A stretch of 64,000 bases of DNA from Pycnopodia helianthoides (Eukaryota > Echinodermata > Asteroidea > Forcipulatida > Asteriidae), in NCBI GenBank assembly GCA_032158295.1, contig CM063254.1, positions 2,705,538-2,769,537 of the forward strand, read 5' to 3'. A program made the position numbers and the translations under genes. The notes under the pieces were generated by a model, which had not been told where the DNA came from, ran no database searches, and saw nothing but the letters and a program-made list of their open reading frames with translations. Shown piece by piece: positions 50,501 to 54,305 of the stretch (positions are counted from its first letter, which is position 1; the number at the start of each line of letters is the position of its first letter).

Positions 50501-51381
50501 ACATAAAGTTGTGTTAACTGGGGTTAAACTTGTTAATCTTCACATGAAGTTGTGTTAACTGGGGTTAAACTTGTTAATCTTCACATGAAGTTGTGTTAAC
50601 TGGGGTTAAACTTGTTAATCTTCACATGAAGTTGTGTTAACTGGGGTTAAACTTGTTAATCTTCACATGAAGTTGTGTTAACTGGGGTTAAACTTGTTAA
50701 TCTTCACATGAAGTTGTGTTAACTGGGGTTAAACTTGTTAATCTTCACATAAAGTTGTGTTAACTGGGGTTAAACTTGTTAATCTTCACATGAAGTTTGT
50801 GTTAATTGGGGTTAAACTTGTTAATCTTCACATGAAGTTGTGTTAACTGGGGTTAAACTTGTTAATCTTCACATGAAGTTGTGTTAACTGGGGTTAAACT
50901 TGTTAATCTTCACATGAAGTTGTGTTAACTGGGGTTAAACTTGTTAATCTTCACATGAAGTTGTGTTAACTGGGGTTAAACTTGTTAATCTTCACATAAA
51001 GTTGTGTTAACTGGGGTTAAACTTGTTAATCTTCACATGAAATTGTGTTAACTGGGGTTAAACTTGTTAATCTTCACATGAAGTTGTGTTAACTGGGTTA
51101 AACTTGTTAATCTTCCGATGAAGTTGTGTTAAACTTGTTAATCTTCACATGAAGTTGTGTTAACTGGGTTAAACTTGTTGATCTTCACATAAAGTTGTAC
51201 TTTGACATGTTTTTCAGAAATGTTTGTAATTTGTTTTTATTTGCTTTTGTCTCAGCCCCCACCACTCCCTGGCAAAGAGCCAAGTTCCTGTAATACCGCC
51301 ACCCCGATGCCCCAGATGAAGGAGCCCTTACTACTTCCAGGATCGCCGGCCAGAAAACCTTCCATGAACAACACGTCATGA
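807..51381 (+). CDS. DOCK1: DOCK1-like Rac GEF (DOCK180 / myoblast city), 44 exons, 5' partial
   Basis: DOCK-A proteins work with ELMO as an unconventional exchange factor that loads Rac with GTP at the membrane, driving cell migration, engulfment of dead cells and myoblast fusion. Exons (my numbering from the left edge): 807-862, 2412-2511, 4535-4683, 5272-5401, 6457-6604, 7057-7138, 8322-8385, 9586-9737, 10189-10309, 10978-11059, 11781-11905, 13472-13570, 14554-14632, 15510-15613, 16332-16557, 16986-17083, 18427-18516, 19084-19184, 20134-20268, 20973-21084, 22185-22362, 22704-22831, 24283-24384, 25071-25264, 26114-26293, 26605-26815, 27403-27487, 28403-28562, 29032-29163, 29852-29965, 30310-30399, 31628-31732, 32795-32945, 33648-33729, 35109-35193, 36375-36461, 37505-37681, 38323-38406, 38525-38656, 40282-40448, 48995-49154, 49761-49851, 50051-50217, 51256-51381. 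After allowing for three one-base frameshifts, all phases agree and total 1814 codons including the stop. Motifs such as [34 protein letters not shown] and LYKLCDLH match DOCK1/2/5 more closely than DOCK3/4. The start codon lies outside the window. Confidence 0.96.
863..2411. other. Intron 1 in window: repeats only
   Basis: A decayed SINE-like stretch (about 1005-1310), a short repeat ending GTCATGTGCATAAGGTCTAT (1399-1462, second copy 15778-15840) and a foldback element (2012-2148) were seen. No coding exon was found. Confidence 0.6.
2012..2148. mobile_element. Degenerate foldback element, GGCCGTGTCC family
   Basis: AAGGCCTTGTTTGAATTG then GGCTATGGCTATGGCTGTGG; the right half (CAGCCCAAGCTGCTAATTC) is eroded. 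Confidence 0.5.
3985..4330 (+). repeat. tRNA-derived SINE copy
   Basis: The copy starts near GTGTCGTGGCCTAGT, has a B-box-like GGTTCAAGTCC, and continues GGCACTTGTGTC, TTCGGATGGGACATTAAG and CACATAAAAGAACCC to GTAAGCTACAGTGATTAAG. The same order recurs at many sites in this window in both orientations, which defines it as an interspersed family. Confidence 0.8.
4371..4460 (+). repeat. tRNA-like SINE head (second family)
   Basis: GGGCTAGATAGCTCAGTTTG carries a typical tRNA A box (TAGCTCAGT), followed by GTAGAGCGCCGGC and a B-box-like GGTTCATATCC. Relatives are at 14850-14943 (+), 12455-12560 (-) and 34905-34960 (+, 3' part). A true tRNA is unlikely because the acceptor ends do not pair and a common tail (CAATTTTTCTTTGTTC) follows. 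Confidence 0.7.
4535..5401 (+). CDS. DOCK1: DOCK1 exons 3-4 in window: N-terminal helical region
   Basis: Exon 4535-4683 begins [19 protein letters not shown] and contains [16 protein letters not shown]. Exon 5272-5401 contains [18 protein letters not shown] and ALFRQHE. In DOCK1 this stretch forms the helical region after the SH3 domain that contributes to autoinhibition and ELMO binding. The phase-2 junction (AG|G, Arg) is exact. Acceptors are tctag and ttgcag; donors are gtaatt and gtaaga. Confidence 0.93.
5516..5703. mobile_element. Foldback element GGGCCCAATTTCATAGAGCTGCTTA
   Basis: Left end GGGCCCAATTTCATAGAGCT and right end AGCTCTATGACATCAGGCCC are inverted repeats, with inner GCTTAAGCACAAAA and TTTAAGCAATAAGC. 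A second worn copy follows (5697-5900). Relatives: about 15627-15700, 16037-16184, 21800-22091, 25560-25700, 56806-57013. Confidence 0.75.
6457..6604 (+). CDS. DOCK1: DOCK1 exon 5 in window, with a one-base deletion
   Basis: The exon reads [20 protein letters not shown], then EDSD, and then runs into an in-frame TGA at 6568-6570. In the next frame, from 6564, it continues [14 protein letters not shown], exactly what a DOCK1 exon should encode here. The length is 148, while the flanking phases (0 at the start, 2 at the end, where AG joins T of the next exon to make Ser) need 149. Restoring a second C in the single C at 6564 (GTC CTC) would repair the frame, so this looks like a collapsed CC run. 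Confidence 0.92.
7057..8385 (+). CDS. DOCK1: DOCK1 exons 6-7 in window
   Basis: Exon 7057-7138 encodes [20 protein letters not shown] and ends IFT. Exon 8322-8385 encodes [20 protein letters not shown] and ends with IG split across the intron (phase 1). Both match the region before DHR1 in DOCK1/2/5. The acceptors ctttcag and ataacag are good; both donors are gtaaga. A four-copy tandem repeat lies just past the second donor. Confidence 0.93.
7306..7625 (+). repeat. tRNA-derived SINE copy
   Basis: Starts GTGTCGTGGCCGAGTGCTTA; B-box-like GGTTCGAGTCT; ends GTGCGAGCTACAGTGATTAA. Same family as 3985-4330. Confidence 0.78.
7842..7993. mobile_element. Foldback element GGGGTCGATTTCACAAAG
   Basis: Left end GGGGTCGATTTCACAAAGCA and right end CTTTGTGAAATCGAGCCCTG are inverted repeats; inner GATTCATCGTAAGATGAG and the GTTACGATCAG half also pair in part. 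Confidence 0.75.
8441..9170. repeat. Tandem repeat, ~185 bp x 4, in DOCK1 intron
   Basis: CTACTCGTTGGATGTGA recurs at about 8441, 8626, 8813 and 8993. Each is followed by ATTTAGCCTAGAAAC, TTCTACCTGTCTTGCC and GGCAAAGGTGTCTGGTACAT. The copies are degenerate and start 55 bases past the donor of exon 7. Confidence 0.85.
9586..9737 (+). CDS. DOCK1: DOCK1 exon 8 in window, with a one-base insertion
   Basis: The exon starts [20 protein letters not shown] then PF, after which the frame is lost. One frame over it continues as [20 protein letters not shown] and ends FLPFQ, the expected DOCK1 sequence. The length is 152, but the phases on both sides need 151. The extra base is best placed in the TTT at 9649-9651 (CCG TTC GGT GTG would read PFGV, as in DOCK1). 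A (GT)4 run follows directly and is an alternative site. Confidence 0.92.
9958..10090 (+). repeat. 5' part of a tRNA-derived SINE
   Basis: GTGTCGTGGCCAAGTGGTCT, GGTTCGAATTCC and GACACTTGTGCCC are present; the copy stops at TTAACCAT. A further short piece is at 6630-6745. Confidence 0.72.
10189..11059 (+). CDS. DOCK1: DOCK1 exons 9-10 in window, leading into DHR1
   Basis: Exon 10189-10309 encodes [20 protein letters not shown] followed by [20 protein letters not shown]. Exon 10978-11059 encodes [20 protein letters not shown] and FPEVIMPG. The NHKGQG..V.LK..PGD and FPE.IMPG motifs are hallmarks of DOCK-A proteins just before the DHR1 domain. Donors are gtgggt and gtcaga. Confidence 0.94.
11395..11650 (+). 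repeat. SINE family copy
   Basis: GGTTTGAACCCCGGTCTTGA, then ACACTTGTGTTCTTGGGCA, CAGGAGTACAAGTG and TAAATGGGTACCTGTGAGG; the tail GCATACTCCAAAGGAGTTGA matches the copy at 38690. Confidence 0.7.
11781..16557 (+). CDS. DOCK1: DOCK1 DHR1 (C2-like) domain exons
   Basis: Five exons (11781-11905, 13472-13570, 14554-14632, 15510-15613, 16332-16557) encode about 211 residues. They open with [20 protein letters not shown] and run through [39 protein letters not shown] and [20 protein letters not shown] to [13 protein letters not shown]. In DOCK1 and DOCK2 this C2-type DHR1 domain binds PtdIns(3,4,5)P3 and brings the exchange factor to the leading edge of the membrane. The last exon carries a Ser/Gly-rich insert ([16 protein letters not shown]) that is probably a loop or linker. 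All junction phases agree. Confidence 0.95.
12455..12560 (-). repeat. tRNA-like SINE head, minus copy
   Basis: Read on the minus strand it gives GGTAGCTCAGTTGGCAGAGC followed by GCCGGCAC and GATTCGAATCCCATTCTAG, the same family as at 4371 and 14850. Confidence 0.65.
13845..14097 (-). repeat. tRNA-derived SINE, minus copy
   Basis: Minus-strand reading gives GGTCGTGGCTCTCAAGCTCT, GGTTCGAGTCTCGGTCGTGA, and further down GGATGGGACGTAAAGCCGTA. It is full length or nearly so. Confidence 0.75.
14850..14943 (+). repeat. tRNA-like SINE head, second copy
   Basis: AGGGCTAGATAGCTCAGTTG plus GCAGAGTGCCGGC gives the A box and GGTTCAAGTTA the B box; an A-rich tail and the shared TTTCAACCCC end follow. Confidence 0.7.
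16986..26815 (+). CDS. DOCK1: DOCK1 middle (armadillo-like) region, exons 16-26 in window
   Basis: Eleven exons encode about 510 residues linking DHR1 to DHR2. Recognisable landmarks are [112 protein letters not shown], and then [18 protein letters not shown]. This part folds as helical (armadillo-like) repeats in DOCK structures and holds the protein in a dimer-compatible shape. Splice sites are mostly canonical and phases match at every junction. Exons 19 and 20 (20134-20268 and 20973-21084) sit between two long inverted repeats. Confidence 0.95.
17340..18335 (-). repeat. SINE split by foldback insertions
   Basis: The 3' part of a minus-strand SINE is at about 17340-17640 and its 5' part (ending GGCCGAACGGG in minus sense) is at 18218-18330. 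Between them sits younger DNA including a foldback element at 17819-18189 whose ends are complementary (CACTGGACACTATTGGTAAT and ATTACCAATAGTGTCCACTG). Confidence 0.6.
17819..18189. mobile_element. Foldback element ACTGGACACTATTGGTAAT
   Basis: The ends are AAAGACACTGGACACTATTG and CAATAGTGTCCACTGCCTTT. Related, more worn copies lie at 5943-6330, 26335-26556, 43979-44324 and 58890-59213. A sister family with GGTATACCTTTGGTAATTAC ends is at 10430-10800 and 13120-13403. Confidence 0.75.
19378..19678 (+). repeat. tRNA-derived SINE copy
   Basis: GTTGTGTCGCAGCCAAGCGG at the head; TTCGGATGAGACATTAAGCC and AAGAACCCAGAACACTTATC in the body. It abuts the inverted-repeat element at 19679-20020. Confidence 0.72.
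19679..20020 (+). mobile_element. Foldback family element, left arm of an inverted pair
   Basis: Ends AAAGGCCCTGTACACTATTG and, in reverse, AAAGGTATTGTACACTTTTG. The interior includes TTATTGCGCGCGATAATTTG and ACTATTTTCTCGTGACC. A second copy in the opposite orientation is at 21391-21729. Confidence 0.85.
20398..20791. mobile_element. Foldback element AAAGGAACATTACAGAATTGG
   Basis: The ends AAAGGAACATTACAGAATTG and CAATTCTGTAATGTTCCTTT are exact inverted repeats. About 394 bp; a close second copy is at 37814-38203. Confidence 0.85.
20829..20941. mobile_element. Foldback element, GGCCGTGTCC family, abutting exon 20
   Basis: Inner pair GTGGCTATGGCTGG and CAGCCATAGCCGTAGCCAAAG; right end GATTCGGATCTGGCC. 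The outer ends are worn. It lies 31 bases upstream of exon 20973-21084. Confidence 0.6.
21391..21729 (-). mobile_element. Foldback family element, right arm of an inverted pair
   Basis: It is a close reverse complement of 19679-20020 throughout (for example CAAATTATCGCGCGCGATAA and GGTCACGAGAAAATAGTG). Together the two bracket exons 19 and 20 of DOCK1. Confidence 0.85.
21730..22135 (-). repeat. SINE interrupted by a foldback element
   Basis: A minus-strand SINE (AAACCCACACTC at 21772) breaks near 21800 and resumes at 22092 with its head (GACCGCTCGGCCACG). The insert is a GGGCCCAATTTCAT family element (about 21800-22091, right end CATGAAATTGGGTCC). Confidence 0.65.
23006..23115. repeat. Near-perfect 110-bp hairpin
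   Basis: The left arm CCATTTTGGGTGTCAAAACG, TGCACAAAAGGATGGTACAC, GTGTTTACGCA is matched by the right arm after a CCAA loop, with only a few mismatches (GTGCCCG against CGTGCAC) and one small bulge. Weaker pairing extends outward (GCGCACTTGCAC / GTGCAAATGTGC). Confidence 0.92.
23935..24240. repeat. Degenerate GTCATTTC / GTCACTGTC repeat
   Basis: Short pyrimidine-rich motifs (GTGTTTGTCATGGTCATTTC) repeat up to just before exon 23. The open frames here come from the low complexity. Confidence 0.6.
24874..25032. mobile_element. Foldback element GGCCGTGTCC...GGCTATGGCT
   Basis: The left part (GGCCGTGTCCAAATCAAG, then repeated GGCTATGGCTGTT) pairs with the right part (GGCCGTAGCCACTGCCAAAG, ACACACGGC). 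It ends 39 bases before exon 24. Relatives: 2012-2148, 20829-20941, 45638-45761, 47952-48080. Confidence 0.7.
27403..27487 (+). CDS. DOCK1: DOCK1 exon 27 in window, with a one-base deletion
   Basis: The exon starts [10 protein letters not shown] in frame; one frame over it then reads [18 protein letters not shown], matching the EVEGG.GDE.Y stretch of DOCK1. Read without correction it gives a foreign sequence. The length is 85, but the next exon (T completing an AT-ending codon) needs 86. Adding a G at 27432 (GAG GTC) would restore the frame, so a GG run seems to have collapsed to G. Acceptor ttctaag, donor gtgagt. Confidence 0.9.
28403..28562 (+). CDS. DOCK1: DOCK1 exon 28 in window, before DHR2
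   Basis: This exon encodes [40 protein letters not shown] and [13 protein letters not shown]. The ENRMSCTVN motif is almost invariant in DOCK1/2/5 and immediately precedes the DHR2 domain. Acceptor ttgtag, donor gtaagt, ending in phase 0. Confidence 0.95.
28563..28960 (-). repeat. Tandem repeat with a reverse-transcriptase-like [10 protein letters not shown] motif
   Basis: On the minus strand three short segments near 28895-28930, 28745-28780 and 28590-28620 read [24 protein letters not shown] and [11 protein letters not shown], the palm motif of non-LTR retrotransposon reverse transcriptases. The first two lie in repeat units about 145 bp apart. The sequence around them does not continue as a reverse transcriptase. 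A weaker copy (LQGSILGPF) is at about 31860-31890. Confidence 0.5.
29032..38656 (+). CDS. DOCK1: DOCK1 DHR2 catalytic (Rac GEF) domain exons
   Basis: Eleven exons (29032-29163 to 38525-38656) encode about 413 residues, the usual DHR2 size. Lobe A starts [20 protein letters not shown] followed by [20 protein letters not shown]. Lobe B includes [20 protein letters not shown] and [20 protein letters not shown]. Lobe C carries [18 protein letters not shown], whose loop supplies the valine nucleotide sensor in solved DHR2 structures, and ends in [20 protein letters not shown]. This domain exchanges GDP for GTP on Rac. One oddity: the usually invariant Trp before IERT is a Cys codon (TGT at 36381-36383). 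Confidence 0.95.
30434..30852. mobile_element. Foldback element with ~40-bp terminal inverted repeats
   Basis: Left GGTGTCGCGGTCTCAGATGT, CCGGTGTGTTAAAAG and right CTTTTAGCACACCGG, CCATCTGAGACCGCGACACC are inverted copies. The interior holds a 52-bp direct duplication (CGAAAAGAAGAAAAAAAATA and GGTCTCTGAGATTTATTCGC, twice at 30569-30675) and further partial copies of the terminal repeat. Confidence 0.88.
32588..32745 (-). repeat. tRNA-derived SINE, minus, 5' part
   Basis: The minus strand gives GTGTCGTGGCCGAGCGGTCT, AGTTCACCGGACCC and GGTTCGAATCTCGGTCAAGA. It is one of the best preserved heads, with tRNA-like A and B boxes, and ends 50 bases before exon 33. Confidence 0.75.
32795..33729 (+). 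CDS. DOCK1: DOCK1 exons 33-34 in window, splice junction uncertain
   Basis: Exon 33 begins [20 protein letters not shown] and passes [20 protein letters not shown]. Exon 34 ends [20 protein letters not shown] with two bases of a serine codon. The only join that keeps the frame without an indel and matches the expected ..(I/L)Q..V.P.. stretch uses a weak donor (T|gtcaat) at 32945 and the acceptor aattcag at 33647. A donor at 32937 (AAA|gtatcc) looks slightly better but breaks the frame unless a base is missing, as in three other exons. Treat the ends 32937-32945 and 33648-33671 as provisional. Confidence 0.6.
33203..33439. mobile_element. Foldback element, CTATAGATAGG family
   Basis: TTTCCTATAGATAGG at the left and AACTATCTATGGG at the right face each other, with inner GGCCATCTTTACAGGCA and GCCCGTAAAGATGGCG also inverted. 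Confidence 0.65.
33894..34734. mobile_element. 841-bp element with TACCGTAATTTCCTGCGGATAAG ends
   Basis: Left TACCGTAATTTCCTGCGGAT and right ATCCGCAGGAAATTACGGTA are perfect inverted repeats; an inner GCGCCTTATCTG motif occurs in both halves. TA at both ends is compatible with a TA target site. No transposase frame is visible, so it is non-autonomous. Confidence 0.9.
35109..35193 (+). CDS. DOCK1: DOCK1 exon 35 in window, followed by a GC-AG intron
   Basis: The exon encodes [20 protein letters not shown] then TKDKENEFK, matching the DOCK sequence around the VNEV and NEF motifs of DHR2 lobe B. The frame and the next exon (36375, TMCIERT) require the exon to end at AAG 35193, where the intron begins gcaaga. 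AAG|gcaag is the standard form of the rare GC donor, so this is a GC-AG intron and not an error. Confidence 0.88.
37814..38203. mobile_element. Foldback element AAAGGAACATTACAGAATTGG, second copy
   Basis: Same ends and nearly the same interior as 20398-20791 (GAAATATTTCTGTCTGAAAT, GCAAATGTGTAATCGGTTTT) in the same orientation. Confidence 0.85.
38690..38940 (+). repeat. SINE family copy
   Basis: GGGGTTCGAATCCCGCTCAT followed by GGCACTTGTGTCCTTGAGCA, then the CCGGGGGTAAATGGGTA body also seen at 11495-11650. The copy lies 34 bases after the donor of exon 39. Confidence 0.72.
39838..39908 (+). repeat. Retroposon-like 3' tail
   Basis: AAGGCGCTCTATAAATATTG followed by a TTATTATTATT run is the usual 3' end of CR1/L2-related SINEs and LINEs. 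Confidence 0.5.
40282..40448 (+). CDS. DOCK1: DOCK1 exon 40 in window: Ser-rich linker after DHR2
   Basis: The exon encodes [20 protein letters not shown], then [20 protein letters not shown] and [15 protein letters not shown]. The Arg/Ser-rich, low-complexity make-up matches the linker after DHR2 in vertebrate DOCK1. It ends in phase 2 (TT) at donor gtgagt and is followed by the longest intron of the gene, 8.5 kb. Confidence 0.88.
42085..42170. repeat. Short tandem repeat AATATTGGCCTCCAAGGGCAAT
   Basis: Three units of GGGCAATATAAATCAATATT and GGCC..AA follow one another. Downstream, to about 42900, a loose array of CTTGTC, TCATCTCA and ACTGAAACTGAGAAG motifs continues. Confidence 0.6.
42923..43386. 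mobile_element. Foldback element GGAGGGGCTCCAAGGTCAA
   Basis: Left GAGGGGCTCCAAGGTCAAAT, GATGCACTCAGTTTCC; right GGGAAAATGAGTGCATCAC, GACCTGGAACTGGAAGCCCC, forming an inverted pair about 460 bp apart. Relatives: 11932-12252 and the worn 3339-3910. Confidence 0.75.
45428..45605. repeat. ~28-bp degenerate tandem repeat
   Basis: TTTCCTTGAACTTCCAGCCC-like units repeat six or seven times in the long intron before exon 41. Confidence 0.75.
45638..45761. mobile_element. Foldback element GGCCGTGTCCGAATC
   Basis: The left end GGCCGTGTCCGAATCAAG and inner GGGCTACGGCTATGGCTG match the right end in reverse (AGGCCGTGTTCGAATGAATT, inner GGCTGTGGCTATGGCTGG). At about 124 bp it is the cleanest copy of the family in the window. 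Confidence 0.8.
47952..48080. mobile_element. Foldback element, GGCCGTGTCC family
   Basis: The ends AGGTCGTACCCGAATTTGTG and, in reverse, GTCCGTGTCCGAAATGGCGG are complementary, with inner GGCTACAGCTACGGCTAGGA and CAGCCGTAGCC. Confidence 0.7.
48995..50217 (+). CDS. DOCK1: DOCK1 exons 41-43 in window: basic and proline-rich tail
   Basis: Exons 48995-49154, 49761-49851 and 50051-50217 encode a disordered tail: [40 protein letters not shown] and [26 protein letters not shown] fits PxLPxK, the motif bound by the N-terminal SH3 domain of CRK, which is how DOCK180 was first linked to CrkII. Phases 1, 0, 1 and 0 all agree. Donors are gtgagg, gtaagt and gtgagg. Confidence 0.88.
49190..49490. repeat. 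~55-60 bp tandem repeat in DOCK1 intron
   Basis: TTTTACTGATCGTTGTACCT followed by TGTGTGTACATTTTGTAG recurs about five times with shortening units. It is followed by an ATATATAT and poly-A stretch, like the 3' end of a retroposon. Confidence 0.7.
50309..51198. repeat. 41-bp minisatellite, about 21 copies
   Basis: The unit is TTAACTGGGGTTAAACTTGT followed by TAATCTTCACATGAAGTTGTG. Copies are nearly identical; variants include CATAAAG for CATGAAG, a GGG for GGGG form, and one shortened unit near 51120. It fills almost the whole intron between exons 43 and 44. Confidence 0.97.
51256..51381 (+). CDS. DOCK1: DOCK1 last coding exon and stop
   Basis: The exon starts at acceptor gtctcag and encodes [20 protein letters not shown] and ends KPSMNNTS followed by TGA at 51379-51381. 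PPLPGK is a second PxLPxK CRK-SH3-type motif at the same relative place as the C-terminal motifs of DOCK1. It is separated from the previous exon by a 1-kb intron that is almost wholly minisatellite. Confidence 0.88.
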   Translation, partial: PPPLPGKEPSSCNTATPMPQMKEPLLLPGSPARKPSMNNTS

Positions 51382-51427
51382 GGTCGACTAGTCATAAACA
51401 CAAAGCATAGGCAGCTTGGTCTGCAGC

Positions 51428-51433
51428 AATAAA
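51428..51433 (+). terminator. Candidate polyadenylation signal for DOCK1
   Basis: AATAAA lies 47 bases past the stop codon. A second AATAAA is at 51968-51973. Which is used, or whether the 3' UTR runs further, cannot be decided from sequence alone. Confidence 0.35.
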
Positions 51434-53821
51434 ATTGGTCATGAAATCAGCTGGTGGTTCGAATCTCTCTGTAAAGAATCTCCTGGGTGTCTTTCATCGT
51501 TGGGGGTCATTGGTTCCAATCCTACTTGGAACAATGCATCCTCCACCCTGGAAATGGTCGGTTCAAATCCTGTTTAAACAATTGAACAGATATCGAGATG
51601 TTGGAACCCTTCCATACATGTTACTGGTAAAACAACTGGAATGGCAGTTGGGAGGTTACAGGTTTGAATCCATACCCAGATATTTTTTTTTTTTTTAAAA
51701 CAACCTATGTTGGGGCCATTGGTTCCGTCATGCCTCATGCTCCGTTTTAAAGGTCACTGGTTCGAACATCACTTTCAAATACATCTTGAAGAAACAAAGC
51801 CTTGTGATGCATTTCTGTTTATTTCCAGTCTGAACCAGCAAAACAGGAACTGTGTTCAAATCCTGTTTTAACCATTTTTGTTTTACACAGATGAAATCAA
51901 TGCATTTAACTAATAAGTGTCCCTGGTGCTGCACATGTTGATAAATAATGCCAGAAAATATGCAAATAATAAACTAAACCGTACACCTTGTAAAAATGTG
52001 TTCATTTTTTTATTATGATTTTTTTTTATAAGCAGTACTCTTTGATCGTTTCTTTGGGTCAAATGCATTGTGTTTGCAAATTGAGTATGCACATTTTTTC
52101 TTTTTATATTAAAATGAAAAATTGTTGAAGTGCATACAAAAGTTTTTTTTTTTGTTTGTTTAAAATGTTATAATAGTTTTGATCAGTTATGCCAATTTTG
52201 ATTGATTTGTTGATTGTCCCCTGCAAAGTTGAAATGCAATTATAGCTGGACTATGGATTGATTGTTGTTGAATATCGGTTTCTATTATGGGCTGGATTCC
52301 TGTAAGAAAGATGACCCCTTTAGCTTACTCAGAAAATGTACATTGCTATGATGTATGGTCAGGTGATTACTATAGGGAGTATACAGAGTAAGGAGATGAA
52401 TTTAAGAACTTAGGGGGTCAGGAATCGGAGTGAGATGGGCAAGTTGTAATTTATGTCTTCTGGTTTATGTGATTTTGTTGTTTCATGACTGGTGGGAAAA
52501 GAAGTGGCTAATGAAGTCTGTTCTAAGATGTGATCCTTAGCTCCAAATGGGGGTTGATGTTAACAATGACCATGTGCGTATTAAGAACAATTGTTTAAGT
52601 GGTAAGGGAGTGATTAATTGATAGATAATGCCGGTCTTTGTTGACCGTGGTTAAACAAGAAGATGTTTGGAAGATGTTAAAGTCTATTGGATTATTTCGA
52701 AGGGGCACCAAGGCCAGGGCCAGGGGCAACAGAGGCCATGGCTTCTGTGTAATTTCAGGCCTGTACAGAAAGTCTGGATTTGGCTCTTGCAAGGACAATG
52801 CCATTTCCCCAGGAAGAAAAAGCATTTTTTTTAGCAAAGCACAAGCCGTAGGATAAATTTGTTGAAAGAAAAACTCTGACCCAGACCAACCTTTGGTCGC
52901 AAGGCTGTCGTCACGCATCATACCCTTGGTCTGAGTGCTGTATCACCAAATTTGGCACCGGCGCAACAACTCTATGGTTGCAACGCACACATGTACATGA
53001 CATGAACATGTAATGCATGCATGGTACATCAAGTATGTATGCATATGTTGTGAGGGTGGATTCGGGACCCGTTGTGTGGCAGCCTTGACATTGGAGCGAA
53101 CAGGCTGCACAGGCTTGGCCGTAGCGGACGGGCAGCAGACAGTGTAGGACAGCCTTGTAGTCAGGCTAGCCCAGATAGGGGCAGCTGAAAAACTTGAGGT
53201 CCGGCACATTTTCATAAAAAGCTGCTTGAGCCAAAATATCATCTTAAGAACAATTTTGCTTGCCAGAAAAAGGTCAACAGCTAAAATGTCTTCAATGTTC
53301 CCCTGCTTTCTGCTTTTTCCTTTGCGGAAGTTCAGTAAGCAATATTTTCTATTTAAGCAGGTCTGTGTTAATGTTTGTGTACTTTTTTGCTATGTCCCTT
53401 CTTCCGGGGACATGACGATACCTCGCTGTAGCAGGTGGCCATCTTTCTGTGCTGCAGCCAAATATAATCTTCCACAGTGTTGATTGCTTAATAATCGAGT
53501 ACTATAAAACATACTGCCAGGAGTTGTGGTTTTTTAAATTGCTATGAAAACACCCGAGTTAGTTCATGAACGATGCATGCAGCGTGAAGAACTTATTTCA
53601 GTTCAAATTCTAAGAAGTTCAACTTGCAATTCCGTGTTGTTACTTTCAATTTGATGAAGTGTGTATTGTATTTGTGTTTCTTTTTTTTCTCTTTTTTTTT
53701 TAAATCCTAGTCATTTTATTTTAAAGACTACCGTGTCTTTTGTATTGTACATATGATCAGATAAAATATTATACCTTGAGCCTAGTTTATACTCAATGGA
53801 AGAGCGACCGTGAAGAGACTT

Positions 53822-54305
53822 GGGGCCTTTTCCGATCCTCAGCTTGGGCTCCGGCTACGGCTTGGGCTCTGGCTCCAGCTTGGGCTCTGGCTTCGACTTG
53901 GGCTCTGGCTCCGGCTTGGGCTCTGGCTCCGGCTTGGGCTCTGGCTCCGGCTTGGGCTCTGGCTCCGGCTTGGGCTCTGGCTCCAGCTTGGGCTCTGGCT
54001 CCAGCTTGTTCTCTGGCTCCAGCTAGGGCTTAGGCTCCGGCTTGGGCTCTGGCTCCAGCTTGGGCTCTGGCTCCAGCTTGGGCTCTGGCTCCAGCTTGGG
54101 CTCTGGCTCCAGCTTGGGCTCTGGCTCCAGCTTGGGCTCTGGCTCCGTCTTGGGCTCTTGTTCCAGCTTGTGCTCTGGCTCTGACTTGGGCTCTGGCTCC
54201 AGCTTGGGCTTTGTCATCATTTTTGTAGCAGTTGGTCTGTTTTGCACTACATTTCCAACATCAAACAAAGCCTGGAGCCTAAGCCGAGGTTTGGAAAAGG
54301 CCCCC
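53822..54305. mobile_element. Foldback element carrying an 18-bp minisatellite
   Basis: The left end GGGGCCTTTTCCGATCCTCA and the right end, read in reverse, GGGGGCCTTTTCCAAACCTC are inverted repeats of each other and continue into GCTT.GGCTCC. The interior (about 53840-54215) is an array of CTTGGGCTCTGGCTCCAG, some 20 units. The open frames through it (SGSSLG and similar) are by-products of the 18-bp period, not genes. A relative without the array is at 63434-63594. Confidence 0.8.
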
